In this document: positions 11,444-23,699 of the stretch, piece by piece
Layout: every line of letters starts with the position of its first letter
Numbering within the stretch: position 1 is the first letter of the stretch
DNA from: Spirodela intermedia
Taxonomy: Eukaryota; Streptophyta; Magnoliopsida; Alismatales; Araceae
Assembly: GCA_902729315.2 (NCBI GenBank)
Contig: LR746276.1
Location: 1,846,669 to 1,910,668 of the forward strand
Direction: 5' to 3'
DNA: 64,000 bases
Translations under genes and position numbers: made by a program
Notes under the pieces: model-generated
The model's input: the letters and a program-made list of their open reading frames with translations, nothing else
Database searches by the model: none
What the model was told of the DNA's origin: nothing

Positions 11444-14400
11444 ATGGCCCAGCTCAGGCAATCGGGGACGGAGAGAGTTGCAGGCCGATCCACCCTCGAT
11501 TTTCTGCACGGAGATGGCGGCGGGGATGGCGGCGCTGACCAGGTCAGCATCAGGATCCCCCAACGGCACGGCGGCGGCAGGACCCGCCGGCCCGGCCAGA
11601 AGGGGGGCGGCCAGCGGAGGGTCTCCGTTTTCGCCATCGCTATGATCCTCGCCCTCACCCTCCTTATCTCTGTCTCCGTCCTCCATTTCCTCTTCCGCGA
11701 CAGAGGTACCAATGCTTCCCCCCCTCTCTCTCTCTGTTTCTCTCTCCACACCTTCCTCCGTCCCTACCCAGTTCATTTTTTCTTGTCAAGTTTACGGCAT
11801 CTGACGTATGAGCGGGCGTTGATTTGGGTTTTCTTCGTTGAACTGAGCATCGAGGGACGTCGAATTCTGCGGTTGTTTAGTCTTTGACGTTGACGTTGAG
11901 ATGAGGTTGCTTCCTCAGAAGTGCAGGGAAGGTTGACCGAGGATGGGGAGCTGGACAACGAGACGAATCAAGAAAGTGGGTCTGATCTTCGGCCGAGACT
12001 GAACCGCTCCATGGCATTCAAGGAGCTCAGATTCGGCAAGGGCTCCACCATGGTCGGCGGCGATTCGAGGTACTGGGACCGAGATGACAGGCGGAGGGAC
12101 GAGGAGTACGACGAGGACTCCTCAGAGCTCTCGAATGCAGCGGCGGATGAGGAGGGGAGGAGAACGGAAGAGGACTCGGCTGCAGGGGAGGAGCAAGAAG
12201 GGGCTTTCGACCACAAAAAGAGCAGCGGCAGAGGACTGTACAATGAAGCTGGGCGCACAGAGCTTAAAGAGTACGAGGAGATGTTTGAGGAGTCTCTGAA
12301 GAGGTCCAACGAATCTGCAGAGGAAGGGAACCCAGGTGAGGAAACGAGCTCTGGCGATGAATATGATGATGGTTTTGAGATGGAGGAGGTAGAACCCGAA
12401 AACGGGGGGGGGCACCCTCATGATCATGACAGTGGACATCCTCCGAGGGTCTCCTCGCGGCAAGGGATCAAGCGTTCTTCCAAGAACAAGGCCAGCAAGA
12501 GTGCCACAGGAAATGCACGCACTGGTCTTCAGGTGTTAAAATCATCCAGATCTGGGAAGAAGATGAGTGGTGCCAGAGGAAGCCCAAAACGTCGCAGATT
12601 TTCAGGTAGCAAATATGCATACATATCGTAATTAATCTGACTATTATTTTTAATGTTAAGATCCCGTACCTTCTGCAGAATTTGCTGAAAAGATATTTAT
12701 ATCACAATTATTTTTAATGTTATGATCTGGTGAATTCATCTTTGGATTATTCTCGGATGGGCTAGAAACATGGTCTCTTGCAAAATCTAGAAGAAAATGA
12801 GAGCAATGGTATTCCTGGAGTTAGCCAAAAGTATGAGCGGGGTAGTTAGCATACTTGAGCCAAATGTTTCTGTATGTATTGATCAAATTGAGAAAAATAA
12901 AATGTCATCATTCCTATGATCCAGGATTTTAGTTATGATTGGCCTCTGTGATTAAAGCATGACTATGATTACATTAGATTTTTCCAAGGATTGGAGATAG
13001 AATTGCCTTCTTGCGAAACTAATGAGATGATAACCCCCAGGTAGGGTGGTTGTCTAGCAGGGAGGGGAGTTTTTCTACGAACCAAAGAAAAGGAAAAGTG
13101 TGAAGACCAAGAATCTGATCATATTAAATATTTTATTCAAATTACTTCCATGGTTGGAGAATTTAATCTATCAAAATTCTTATGATGCCTGACAACATTT
13201 ATGGCAAAAAAAGGCTTTTGTTAGAGATCTAGTGATGTAACTGATTATATTTATCGATCCAATCCTTTTGAATCTCTTGTTTTATGTTTTCCTTCAGGGG
13301 ATCAAACTGATACTTCTCAATCATTTTTATGGTTCATTTTTGGAATAATTATCTCCTTAGGTCACTCTAGACACGTCAGGATCTTTTTCATCGTTCTAGT
13401 TAATATCATCAGAATCTTCTATGATTCAGAACTTTGCTTTCTCCGTATCTATCATTATGATCATTGCCATTAAAGCTCTATTCTCCCGATTTCTTTCTGT
13501 AGCTTATGTGCTTCATGCCACAGACCACGGAGAAAAATGCAGCTGTTTACCCATTGATCCTTTCCAGTTATAGAACCATTGATAGCCTAAGCTGCGCTGA
13601 TGACATAATCACCAGCCTTTTTGTTTCTGTTGGCGGGTTGATGGCATTATTGTTGGATTTCTTATTTCGGTCATATAATGCTGTTATATGGGGGAATTGA
13701 GAGGAAATGGAGGATCTGGAGGCATTTTTTATGGTTTTCTTATCTTACTAGACTGCTTTTATTTGATGCCATTGTTTTCTTCTTAAATTTTCTGCAGGGT
13801 GTGAAATGAAATTCTTAAATTCGACGGATTTACTTGTGGAGCCCTTAGAGAATAAAAAGTTTTCAAGATTTTCATTACAGTACACAGATGTAGAGGAGAG
13901 GCCCAGCAGAGTAGACGGCTGGGAACCCAGATTTTCTGGGCATCAGAGCCTCCAAGAGAGGGAGAAGTCTTTCTATGTCCGTGATCAAAAGCTTAATTGT
14001 GGTTTTGTTAAAGGTCCCAAAGGATCTCCAACCACTGGGTTCGACTTGGCAGAGGATGATGCTAAGTTCATGGCCAGTTGCCATATAGCTGTGTCCTCTT
14101 GCATTTTTGGAAATTCAGATCGATTGAGGGCACCAAACAACAGAATGGTAAATTATCTGATTGCTTTTTCACATGATCCCGTGTGTGAACAGTATTAGTA
14201 GCATTGAAATCCATCACTTGGTTTTCTTTGAATCTTCATTTGATACTTTTTTTCAATCCATCCGCCATTTTCTTAAAGTTATTTTATACTTTTGGCATCT
14301 CCAGATCATATTTTGGTCAACCCATCCATGATATTTTTGCCTTCTTTTATATCCCATTCCTAAATTAAAATGCCTTTTAAATTATTTCTCTGGTGAAAAC

Positions 14401-15114
14401 ATTCAAAAAAAATTCATTTTTGGAGACTGATGGTAATTTTTAATGGTGGAAAATATTTGACTGGAAAAGGTTTCCTTCAATCAATCATTGGCACGAATAT
14501 GCATAATTTTTAGCTGATCCAATTAGAACTTCTGCCTAATCATGTTTTGGCCAGTATATATTTTCTCCCATCTGGAGGGGCACTGTTAATCCACAGCCTT
14601 AACATTTTACCTCGGGCTACTTCCAGCCACTTCATGGTCAATCCTTGGAGTCAGAACTAGATCTTGATCTGTTGCGGTCTGTATCAGGATCAGGTGGGTT
14701 GTATTTGTTGAATCAATCCATTTGAGAAAGGGAGAAATGAAAACCCTTGATTTGCTGCTTTCTTTGAATGAGAACTGTAAACTAAAGCTACATCTTATAA
14801 AACCAAAAAGGATCTTATGAACCAGAGGTTATCCCAATATGTGTCTCCTCGATAGCTGTGGGAAAGTGAAGAAAGGGATGCTGCAATGAGGAACCTTCCC
14901 CTAATTGGACGAAGAGAAAGGCACCCACCCTTAATATGCATCTTCAGGCAGATATAGTCGCAGGTTTTCACTTCTCAGTGAGTGAAAGATTTGTCCCCAG
15001 ATCCATGTTTTCTTCATCTTCCCCACACTTTTCAGGATCAATGTAGCAAGCAAACTTTGCAACTTTTTCTAGAAAACTTATTTTGAGACAGGGAAATTGG
15101 CCCATACGCTCAGT

Positions 15115-15182
<68 letters not shown>

Positions 15183-16385
15183 CTATTTTTTTTGAGTCAT
15201 GATTAGAAGCCATCTTGAATTGGATGATCTTTAGTTTATGTTCTTGTCAACTGCAGATCAAACGTTCATCGAGGAAACATGTCTGTTTTGTAATGTTTGT
15301 GGATGAGATTACCCTGAAGACGCTATCTGACGAGGGCCAAAAGCCAGATGGAATGGGGTTTTTCGGTCTGTGGAAGATCGTTCTTGTCAAAAACTTACCT
15401 TTCACCGATATGCGAAGGGTTGGAAAAATTCCAAAGTTTCTATCTCATCGTCTATTCCCTACTGCAAGGTATCATATCTTCATTGCCTACATAACTCATA
15501 TCTCCCAATTTTTAACTTTTATTTTACATCTTTTTTATCGTAGATTCATCGCAATAACCTCAGAGCTATAATTTTGTCTGACGATTCTGAGGACCCATCT
15601 GAAGTTGCTCATTTGAAATGGACAGGTATTCAATCTGGCTGGACAGCAAGCTGCGGTTGAACAGCGATCCCCAGCTTCTCCTTGAGTATTTCCTCTGGCG
15701 AAAAGGGTACGAATATGCCATCTCCAACCACTATGATCGCCATTGCGTGTGGGATGAGGTGATGCAGAACAAGAAGCTCAACAAGTACAACCACACAGTC
15801 ATAGACCAACAGTTTGCGTTTTACCAGGCCGACGGATTGAGAAAATTCAACGCCTCAGACCCCAACAAATTACTCCCAAGCTGTATGAAATATCCGGAAC
15901 TTTCATCATCAGCTTCATATATACATATATATATGCTCTGTTATTGCTTTCAATATCAGATTTTTCCTCAAAAATTAGTCTTATTTGGTGAAAATCGAAC
16001 CACAACCAATTGCTCCCTATCTGTACAAAATGCCCCTAATTTTCGTCATGTTAATGCACAAATATATGCTCCATGATTGATGTAAATATGTTGACCTTAC
16101 CTATCTTATTGTATTATTTGGTGTATATGCATAACTATGCATACATGTGCTTTTTTACTGCTCTAAATATCCTGATATTTCCCCTTTTGATGTAGATGTT
16201 CCTGAGGGATCTTTCATCATGAGAGCGCACACACCTATGTCAAACTTGTTCTCCTGTCTCTGGTTCAATGAGGTCGATCGATTCACTCCTCGTGATCAGC
16301 TAAGCTTTGCATACACATATCTGAAGCTGAAAAGGATGAACCCAGATAAACCCTTCTATCTTAACATGTTCAAGGTGCCCCTGAA

Positions 16386-16438
<53 letters not shown>

Positions 16439-16615
16439 ATTTATATCACTCTCTCACAGTGGCGCAGTTTCAGATTGGGCCATTTCAACTATTTTTTTCT
16501 CAAAATTTCCGGGCTGTGTTTTTTTGTATTCCAGGATTGTGAGAGACGGGCCATAGCAAAATTATACCATCATAGAGGCGAAGATAAGAGGACTCCAGCA
16601 CTAGAAGAAGGGTAG
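11444..16615 (+). CDS. MUCI70: MUCI70-like probable hexosyltransferase (DUF616)
   Basis: Seven exons: 11444-11705, 11919-12605, 13798-14147, 15257-15468, 15626-15882, 16196-16374, 16535-16615; all phases close, giving 675 residues. Residues 1-59 are basic/Gly-rich and cytosolic, 60-84 (SVFAIAMILALTLLISVSVL) form one membrane anchor, then an acidic stem rich in E/D/S (exon 2), then the DUF616 catalytic region with KHVCFVMFVDE, GKIPKFLSHRLFP, YSIWLDSKLRL, LWRKGYEYAISNHYDRHCVW, SFIMRAHTPMSNLFSCLWFN and RDQLSFAYTYLKL. This is a Golgi type II membrane topology. In Arabidopsis MUCI70 is needed for seed mucilage pectin; activity here is inferred from family. The start at 11444 is used because the ATG at 11436 is in a different, closed frame. 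The stem is longer than in Arabidopsis. Confidence 0.93.
15115..15181. repeat. Compound trinucleotide repeat (ATC)n(AGC)n in MUCI70-like intron
   Basis: About 12 ATC units run directly into 10 AGC units inside the intron between exons 3 and 4. On the opposite strand it reads as Ala then Asp codons, an accidental open frame. It is likely to be length-polymorphic. Confidence 0.95.
16389..16439. repeat. (CT)n microsatellite in last MUCI70-like intron
   Basis: A CT tract with one CTTT interruption starts about 15 bp after the donor at 16374/16375. It lies close to the 5' splice site of the final intron. Confidence 0.95.
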
Positions 16616-16723
16616 AAAAAAGGAGGAAAAAAAAGATGTGATGCTTACCCAATCTTATTTTTTATTCAGCACTTATTCGTCTTAATTCCCTTGCTGTGTT
16701 AAGGGTTTTCCTTTTCTCTTCCA

Positions 16724-16779
<56 letters not shown>

Positions 16780-18945
16780 TTCATTTCTCATTTCATGTAG
16801 CTCTTCTGCTCATGGCAATTATAGAGCTCGTCCCCATTGTATTGACTTTCATTTCTAATTAAAGTGGAAATTTTAGGTTGCTTCAGGTTCCCATACCTAT
16901 TTCTCTTATTTCCCATTGTATTGCCCTTTATTTTTCTCTTATTTACTATGTTTTAGGCGCTCTTACCTATTTTAGTTGAATTCCAGTGTGATTTCAGGCA
17001 TGCGATGAATTTGCCATCCTTGGGTCCCATTCTCCCCTAGATTATCCTACGTGTTACATCTCTACACGCCTTTACATCTTTGAAAGGGTCTTACACACAC
17101 AATGCTTCTCTACTATAGAATTTGACCCATAATCAAATAATTTCAGATAGAGTCAGTATTACATCTATCATCGCACAACGAATCTAACATCTTCCTTTGA
17201 TGGTGTTCATCAAAGTATTTATCTTGTCAATTAGGTCCTCAAACTATCACAAGTCAATGTCATATTCTCACAATGCAATCCTATGTGGGTCTATCTCATC
17301 ACTTAACAAAGAAGTAGATGTGATATTGTGTCCTAAATTGTCCACTTCAATTATTTTTTCACATGTTGAAAGATGGCTTTTACTTTCTCAATGAATTAGT
17401 CATACACTATTAGTGGTGCTGACTAAGGACAATTTCACTGTACATCCTCTTTCTACCATGCATCAATCAAGTGATACATAGAAAATTAGGTTAATTACTA
17501 CTCTTCTTGACACATTGAGGTTGTAGGCTAACATTAGACTCTATGTGCTTTTTCTTCATCTCTTATGCCACTTGTGTAAACTGCTTCTCATCTATGCTTT
17601 TGACAAGTGCATGTGAATATATGCACTAATAGATAGTGTGTAAGCCTGAACTACTTCACAACCTCCAATGAGGTCAATAGTTGTTACTTTGTTAAAATGG
17701 AAATTTTTTAATTGTCAGACTTCAATCAAAGTTATAGCAAAATTGTGTGACATAAGTTGTTAGTAAAGATGTATGTGACATACCTTCAGTAGTTCAATGA
17801 TGAAGTAATAGGTTATCTTGACATGTTCTTTTTCTTATTAGAGTAAGCTCAGATACTAGATTCAACATCTTAATTAATGATGAGCTAATACAACTTGCTG
17901 GAAAGTAATACATACCATCATATATTTATAAGTTATTGAGCATGCAACACATTGTGTCTCACTCAGAAGGCATCACCATTGCCATCCTCTTGTTTGACAT
18001 ACTGTCATTGCCCACAAACATAGACATGCTCATCCTCCACCCAATAGTGGTATGCCATGTGTAGTCAATTATCTGCAATATGTATGATGCCTCCTAGTCA
18101 TCAAGTGGTGTGGCATAGGTCTCTCTTAGGATTATGTCATTTGATGCTGACAACAACATAATCAATAGTGCCAATGGTGCAAATGTGTTCCATCTCTAAC
18201 ATCCCTCTTAATTGTTGACATAATTTCAGGTATCCCAATGACATGTTATATGGCATGCATTGATAGGTGCATACCCAGGATGAGCTCAATTTTGTGGTCT
18301 ATCTTGTGTCCAAGTGAAAGTTGAGTTAGAAGATCTCCAATAATCACACCATGGGCTTCATCACCAAGTGAAAAAGTTGATACTCTCCGAAGAGATGTAC
18401 CACACTCAATTAGAGCTCTAATGGTACATTGGCCTTCATCACCATGCATGTCACTATTGCATGTGCACTTGCTATGTACACCATGTATAACACCATGGGC
18501 TCACTTGGCGGCATGGGTTACTAACACCTCATGCTTGTCTCCTTTAGTTCAGAATATAATGGTGCTTCTTCCCAAGCTCCCTAGTATCATAGAGAAAAGT
18601 TTTATTGACATTCCTTGGATTGTTTTGTAGCTACATTGCTGACAACAATCAATATAACCCAAATTGCAGTTGAGTTCTATGCATTCCACTGGTCATACTA
18701 CATTTCATCAAGTCAACAGCCTTCATAGGATTATCTTATCTTGACAATCTTAGTTCCAAATCAAGATGCTACTATTTAGCCCATATTTAGCCATCACACA
18801 AATGAGTCAACCATTGATTGCAACCTCTAGATAGAGCAACCTATGAGATATCTTTAAAGATATGATTACTATTGAATGCATTAAGGTTGGCCTTACCCAC
18901 TTTAGAGAGGAGAAGTGTGAACTTTAGGATGACATGTCTATGCTT

Positions 18946-18999
<54 letters not shown>

Positions 19000-19377
19000 C
19001 TTTCAAATGGGCCTGTCCATGGCCCTCAAAACCTGGCTAACATAAGCAGACAGAATAACTCCAAAATAAAAACTGCAAATCCCTCCATTTAGTTAATTTA
19101 AAACCTTGGAAAACGACCAGCGGGCGCACATATTTTTTTTCTGCAAAAAAAAATAAAAATAAAAATAAAGATTACAAAAAATTATGATGATGGGAAAATG
19201 GGATTATTTAAAAATTGGAAAATATGATAAAAGATAGAGAAAGTAAAATAAGCAAAAAACTCATATTCTCTTCCGCAATAAATAAAGTAAAATAAGTAAG
19301 AATTCCATCGATGGGGGATAATAAGAACCTATTTAAGAATAAATGAAATAGGGTCAAAGAATAGAAATTACCAACCT
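16616..19377. other. Gene-poor AT-rich stretch between MUCI70-like gene and PDI
   Basis: This 2.8 kb holds the MUCI70-like 3' UTR, a (CT)n tract at 16727-16777 and a (GA)n tract at 18946-18997. From about 17000 to 18900 the sequence has moderately AT-rich, CA/TG-rich texture, with no open frame above 70 codons and no recognised domain on either strand. It could be a decayed transposon, but I see no terminal repeats or reverse-transcriptase motifs. AT-rich sequence follows to the PDI stop. Confidence 0.6.
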
Positions 19378-19682
19378 CTATAGTTCGTCCTTCGTTGAAT
19401 CATCTTGTGCTGGTGCACCCTTATTCTTCTGGATGAAGGAGACGATGTCGTCCTTTGTCCGGTCCCCTTCATAGGTCAAAAGATTTCCACTTGAGGACCT
19501 GAAATAGAGGGTTGGGTAGCCCTGGACCTCGAAGCCACTTGGTATGTCATTAGCAGTTGCATCCTGTAAATGGAAAGTGGAGGATATAAACTGTTCAGCC
19601 GGTAGGAGAAAAATGGAGAGATTCAATTGAATGGATTAGCAAGGATGGGTCACCAGAAGGGGAATAAAGCGATGGGTAGCAT

Positions 19683-19750
<68 letters not shown>

Positions 19751-22700
19751 GATAGATGGATATATTGATATATATATATATAGAGAGAGAGAGAGAGTTC
19801 AAGGGCTTTCAAGCTTTGTAACGGGGACAATGTAACTGGGTTGCATTTGGCTCAAGAACAACCACTGGTTCTGATACCGTTGATGGAATTATTGAGCCAT
19901 CCAATCAAAATCAAATCAGGCACCCTTCTAGTCACAACTTTCATTGATAATATATCAACATGGGATTATTATGGACGGTTACCATTTTTGCGATGATCAC
20001 ATCGGAATCACTCTGAAGAGACACAGCTACTTCTTCTAAGATTGGAGCAAGCTTCTGGCAATGCCCACACCATGGAGCATAAAACTCAAGCAGGACTGCA
20101 TATGAAGATCATGAGCCTATCAGAAATTAATTTAGGCAACAAGAGGGCATACACTGAAGAGAAATCTCTGTCAGTTCTAACATCTCAATCATAACATGTA
20201 CATAAAAGAAAAAGGCCCAAGTGGGTCTTATATCAGGTAACTATGCCGGCTGCCAACATAAAGTATATCAGACAAGGTTAAATACCAGGAACTAGTATCA
20301 ACAATCACCATGTGCCAATTCATTCATGCCCCGACTTCAAGATAAATTAAATGTCTGTAAAGAAACATGATGAGATAGAGAGAGAAGGCTTCTTGCATGC
20401 AGATGTCTACATCTCTACATAGATCTGAGCAATGTTTCTGAGGTTTTGCATTGCATTCACCCAACGGATCCACCCAACTGATGACAATGAATATCAAGTC
20501 CATTCAGAAATTCGGCTACAGTAATAGAAAAGACCCTAGGATCTTCAAGGTGGAATAGTCCAAAATTCATTGAAAAAGGTAAAAATTAGTCATAGATAGG
20601 TCTCAGAACAAACCGTTCTTCCCGGAGTTGAAGACCACGTCTTGCAGGCTGTCAGCCACAACGACCTTAACTGGTTTATTGTTCACTTCGGGGATGGGCT
20701 CTGACTTTTTGAAGGGCTTTACATTACCCTCCTGCAGATACATGTTTACGTTATGAGAGATTTGATGCCATCATGTTCCCCCAGTTACCAAATGTCATAT
20801 TTGGCCGGAGCATTTTCTTCTCAACAATATTATGTGGGTACAGAGCTCCAAAAAAATATGTCAAACAGATATTTACCATATAATCCTTTATCCAGGATGC
20901 AACCTGAAGAGGCTCCAGATGTTCTTTGAGATATTTTTTCCCATCGTTATCCTGTACAATAATGAGAGGCGCCTGGTCTTCCCTAAGGCCAAAGTACTGC
21001 AGGAAACCGTCAACATAAGAGGCCACACACGAAACTGATGGCAAGTTAGGGTATAGAAAACATATGAAGAGTAAGTAGGAGATAACCTGGAAAGCACCTT
21101 GACTAGCATCAAGGTCACCCATCAAAAAGCTAATGTTCTTTCCCTTATAATCTCCAGCAACACCAGTATAAGCAGATTTGAATGCTTCAAACTGCTCACT
21201 GCTAAAATTCAAGAAGAGCAAAGCCTGGCCATTCGAGCACCAAAAACAATTACCATGAGACGAATATGCATGAAATCACAGGGTTAGATAATGTTATTCA
21301 TCACATTTGTATGGGATAAAAAACCAATGAAATGGAATCATATTATTTCAATCAGCAATAAATTGACCCAACAATAAAACAACAATAATTTGACCTCTTC
21401 ACATGTTTACTTGCTTTTCATATGTTTTCTATAGCAACTCGCACATTATCAGATAGACAGAATAAGGTGAAAAACTCGTCCAAATATAAATAGGCATTAC
21501 CTTGGAATTATCTTTGTTGAAGAATTTTATGACAAAAGGGTGATTGTCAGGGTCTTTGTTAAACAAAGTCACAAGAGGCAGACTTGATTCCTCAATGAAT
21601 TGCTCTATAGCATCAGCATGAAAATCCTGCGTATAAATCAGGGAGAAGGGAGATTTAATTTTGATACAAATAAATGATTTAAAGAAATTAGAAATGAGGG
21701 TAAAACGAAACCTTGAAATCTATAAAGCGTTCATCAAATGGCTTGAATAATCTAATGATGGGTTTTGCTACTGTAGAATCTCCTCTAGGAAGAATTTTTG
21801 CATCCAATGTATGACCAAAGTCATAATCTGATCGCAACTTGTCAGCAACAGTGATGTAGGTTTCAAATTCTTCCCCAGAGAATTCAGAGAAGACTCCCAC
21901 CTACATAGAAACTTAGTGAAGTCAGGGATGTGAAGAACCACAAATTGGTCACATGAAAATTGAATGAAGATAAGAAAATCGTGATCTCACAATGTAGACT
22001 TTCTTGTCATTAAAGAGATTCCCAACATCATCAGAAGATTTAAGTTCACTGGATGGTGGACCAGCTTGTTTCTTCAAATAAGCAACTATTCCTTCAGCAT
22101 CTCGAGGGCCCTTGTACTCTTGGATGGTTTTCCCTTCATTTCTCAATATAATAAGCGTGGGAAATCCCTTAACCTCGTACTTGGAGGCAAGTCCTTTGTT
22201 AGACTCTTCGTTGGCATCAACCTTTGCAAGAGCGATCGGATAATCATGGGTATTTAGTATAGCCGCAGCCTTCTCATACTGCAGGACAAAAGGAATAGCC
22301 AAACATCACATGGAGGAATAAAGTGCTGACGTTATTGGTCGAATAACTGTCAAAGATGCGCAAATCTCGAAATATGACTTGATTTGATGGAGATTTTGCA
22401 TCAGAATATTTGTTACCTCGGGAGCAAGTTTCTTGCAGTGTCCACACCTGTAGAAGAAACAAATATTTAGAGAAACGTGCACGTAAAGCTTCTTATGTTG
22501 TGGCAAACAGGAAAATTCCTCATTTGAAGTACTATCCTATAACAATTTTCACGGCCATGTTGTTACTCAAATGAAAGTAAATAGTAAGCAAAAATGGGCT
22601 GTTATCGTCAAAATATGTATATGCCTGCAGTAAGCTTTATAATCTGGATGCCGACAAAAGAAACATTTTATGTGGGTTTTCTGACCGTGAAAGCATATAA

Positions 22701-23445
22701 TTCGAAACATATGCAAAACAAACACAAACGGTAAAAATGTTCATGCCAATTAACTCAAGGAAGAAAATTTATCTTTCGATACACAAAATAAATGGCCTTC
22801 AAAAAAAGAGGAAAAAGGCGTTCTGAATACCCAAACATCATGCATATGTTTTGCTTCAAAAGGCAAGTTATTCATCAGCTTAGTTACGGAATCGTTCATC
22901 GATGCAGAATGAAAAACGTGAAGAAAAAGAAGACCGCAGATCAACGAAGAAACAAGTTACGGAATAAAAAAGTCTATGACCAGTCAATCTCCCCAATTCA
23001 TTAACAGATTCTCAGTTGATGTGAAAACAGTACGTATAAATCAGGCAAGAGATGCAAAATTCAAACACGGATATCCAAGTCTGACAAGAAACTAAAACAG
23101 ATCCGAGTAGATCCGGGGTGTGCGAAGAGAGGAAAACCGATGATCAAACCGGCGATCTACCGAGACTGCAAACACAGGGCACTATAATCAGCAGGGAGGT
23201 TGATAATCACGAACAGCGACTCACCAGGGAGCGTAGAACTCCACGACAATGAACTTATGCTTCTCTACGGTCTCGGAGAAGTTGGAAGAGTCAAGGGTGA
23301 GGACGAAAGATGTCTCCTCATCAGCCGCTGTTTCCTCCGCCCCACAAGAAGCAGGGAATGAGCAGATCAGTAATACAGCCGCCACGAGACCCACCCACAG
23401 CCACGCCTTAGGGGGACGCCGAGAAATTCTCCGAGCAGATGCCAT
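19378..23445 (-). CDS. PDIL1: Protein disulfide isomerase, ER-retained (PDIL1 type)
   Basis: Ten exons in reading order: 23445-23225, 22447-22417, 22278-21991, 21900-21712, 21626-21501, 21224-21087, 20996-20877, 20731-20614, 20095-19983, 19563-19378. All phases close: 509 residues, the usual length. An N-terminal signal peptide ([20 protein letters not shown]) is followed by thioredoxin domain a with CGHC at residues 75-78, redox-inactive b and b' domains, domain a' with CGHC at 420-423, and a C-terminal KDEL. It forms, breaks and rearranges disulfides in proteins folding in the ER lumen. The 31-nt second exon encodes most of the first active site. The leader carries a GA/CT tract just upstream of the ATG. 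A canonical TATA box and ACGT elements lie upstream. Confidence 0.97.
19684..19748. repeat. (GA)n microsatellite in last PDI intron
   Basis: A GA tract of about 65 bp sits in the intron between the a'-domain exon and the KDEL exon, followed by a short GATA/TA-rich run to about 19796. Confidence 0.95.
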
Positions 23446-23527
23446 CGATCTCTCTCTCTCTCTCTCTCTCTTGTTTCAGCGACTCTGACTGAGGTTGCCG
23501 TCGTCTAAGTCTAGCCACCTCGCCGGC

Positions 23528-23535
23528 TTTATATA
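23528..23535 (-). promoter_or_regulatory. TATA box of the PDI gene
   Basis: On the minus strand the sequence reads TATATAAA, 83 bp upstream of the PDI ATG at 23445. That places the start of transcription near 23500 and gives a leader of about 55 bp containing the GA tract. Confidence 0.75.
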
Positions 23536-23650
23536 CCAGGAGATGCGACGACGGGACGATGAACGCTCGATTCGGAAGCGTATATGACCTTTCTATCTCT
23601 GCTTATTATTTAACCGTTGGATCAGAATCTGATGGTTATTACTTAATGGG

Positions 23651-23686
23651 CGACGTGTACGCCCACCGTTTCTAGGACACGTGGGC
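23651..23686. promoter_or_regulatory. ACGT elements, including a perfect G-box, in the PDI promoter
   Basis: GACGTGT lies at 23652-23658 and a perfect CACGTG G-box at 23678-23683, about 115-150 bp upstream of the TATA box. bZIP factors bind such sites; ER-chaperone genes are induced by bZIP28/bZIP60 in the unfolded-protein response. The sequence shows the motifs, the regulation is inferred. Confidence 0.5.
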
Positions 23687-23699
23687 GTTCAGAGTTATG

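Noticed and set aside
14968-15213. Poly-Asp/poly-Ala protein on the minus strand
   Set aside because: Translation of a trinucleotide microsatellite in an intron.
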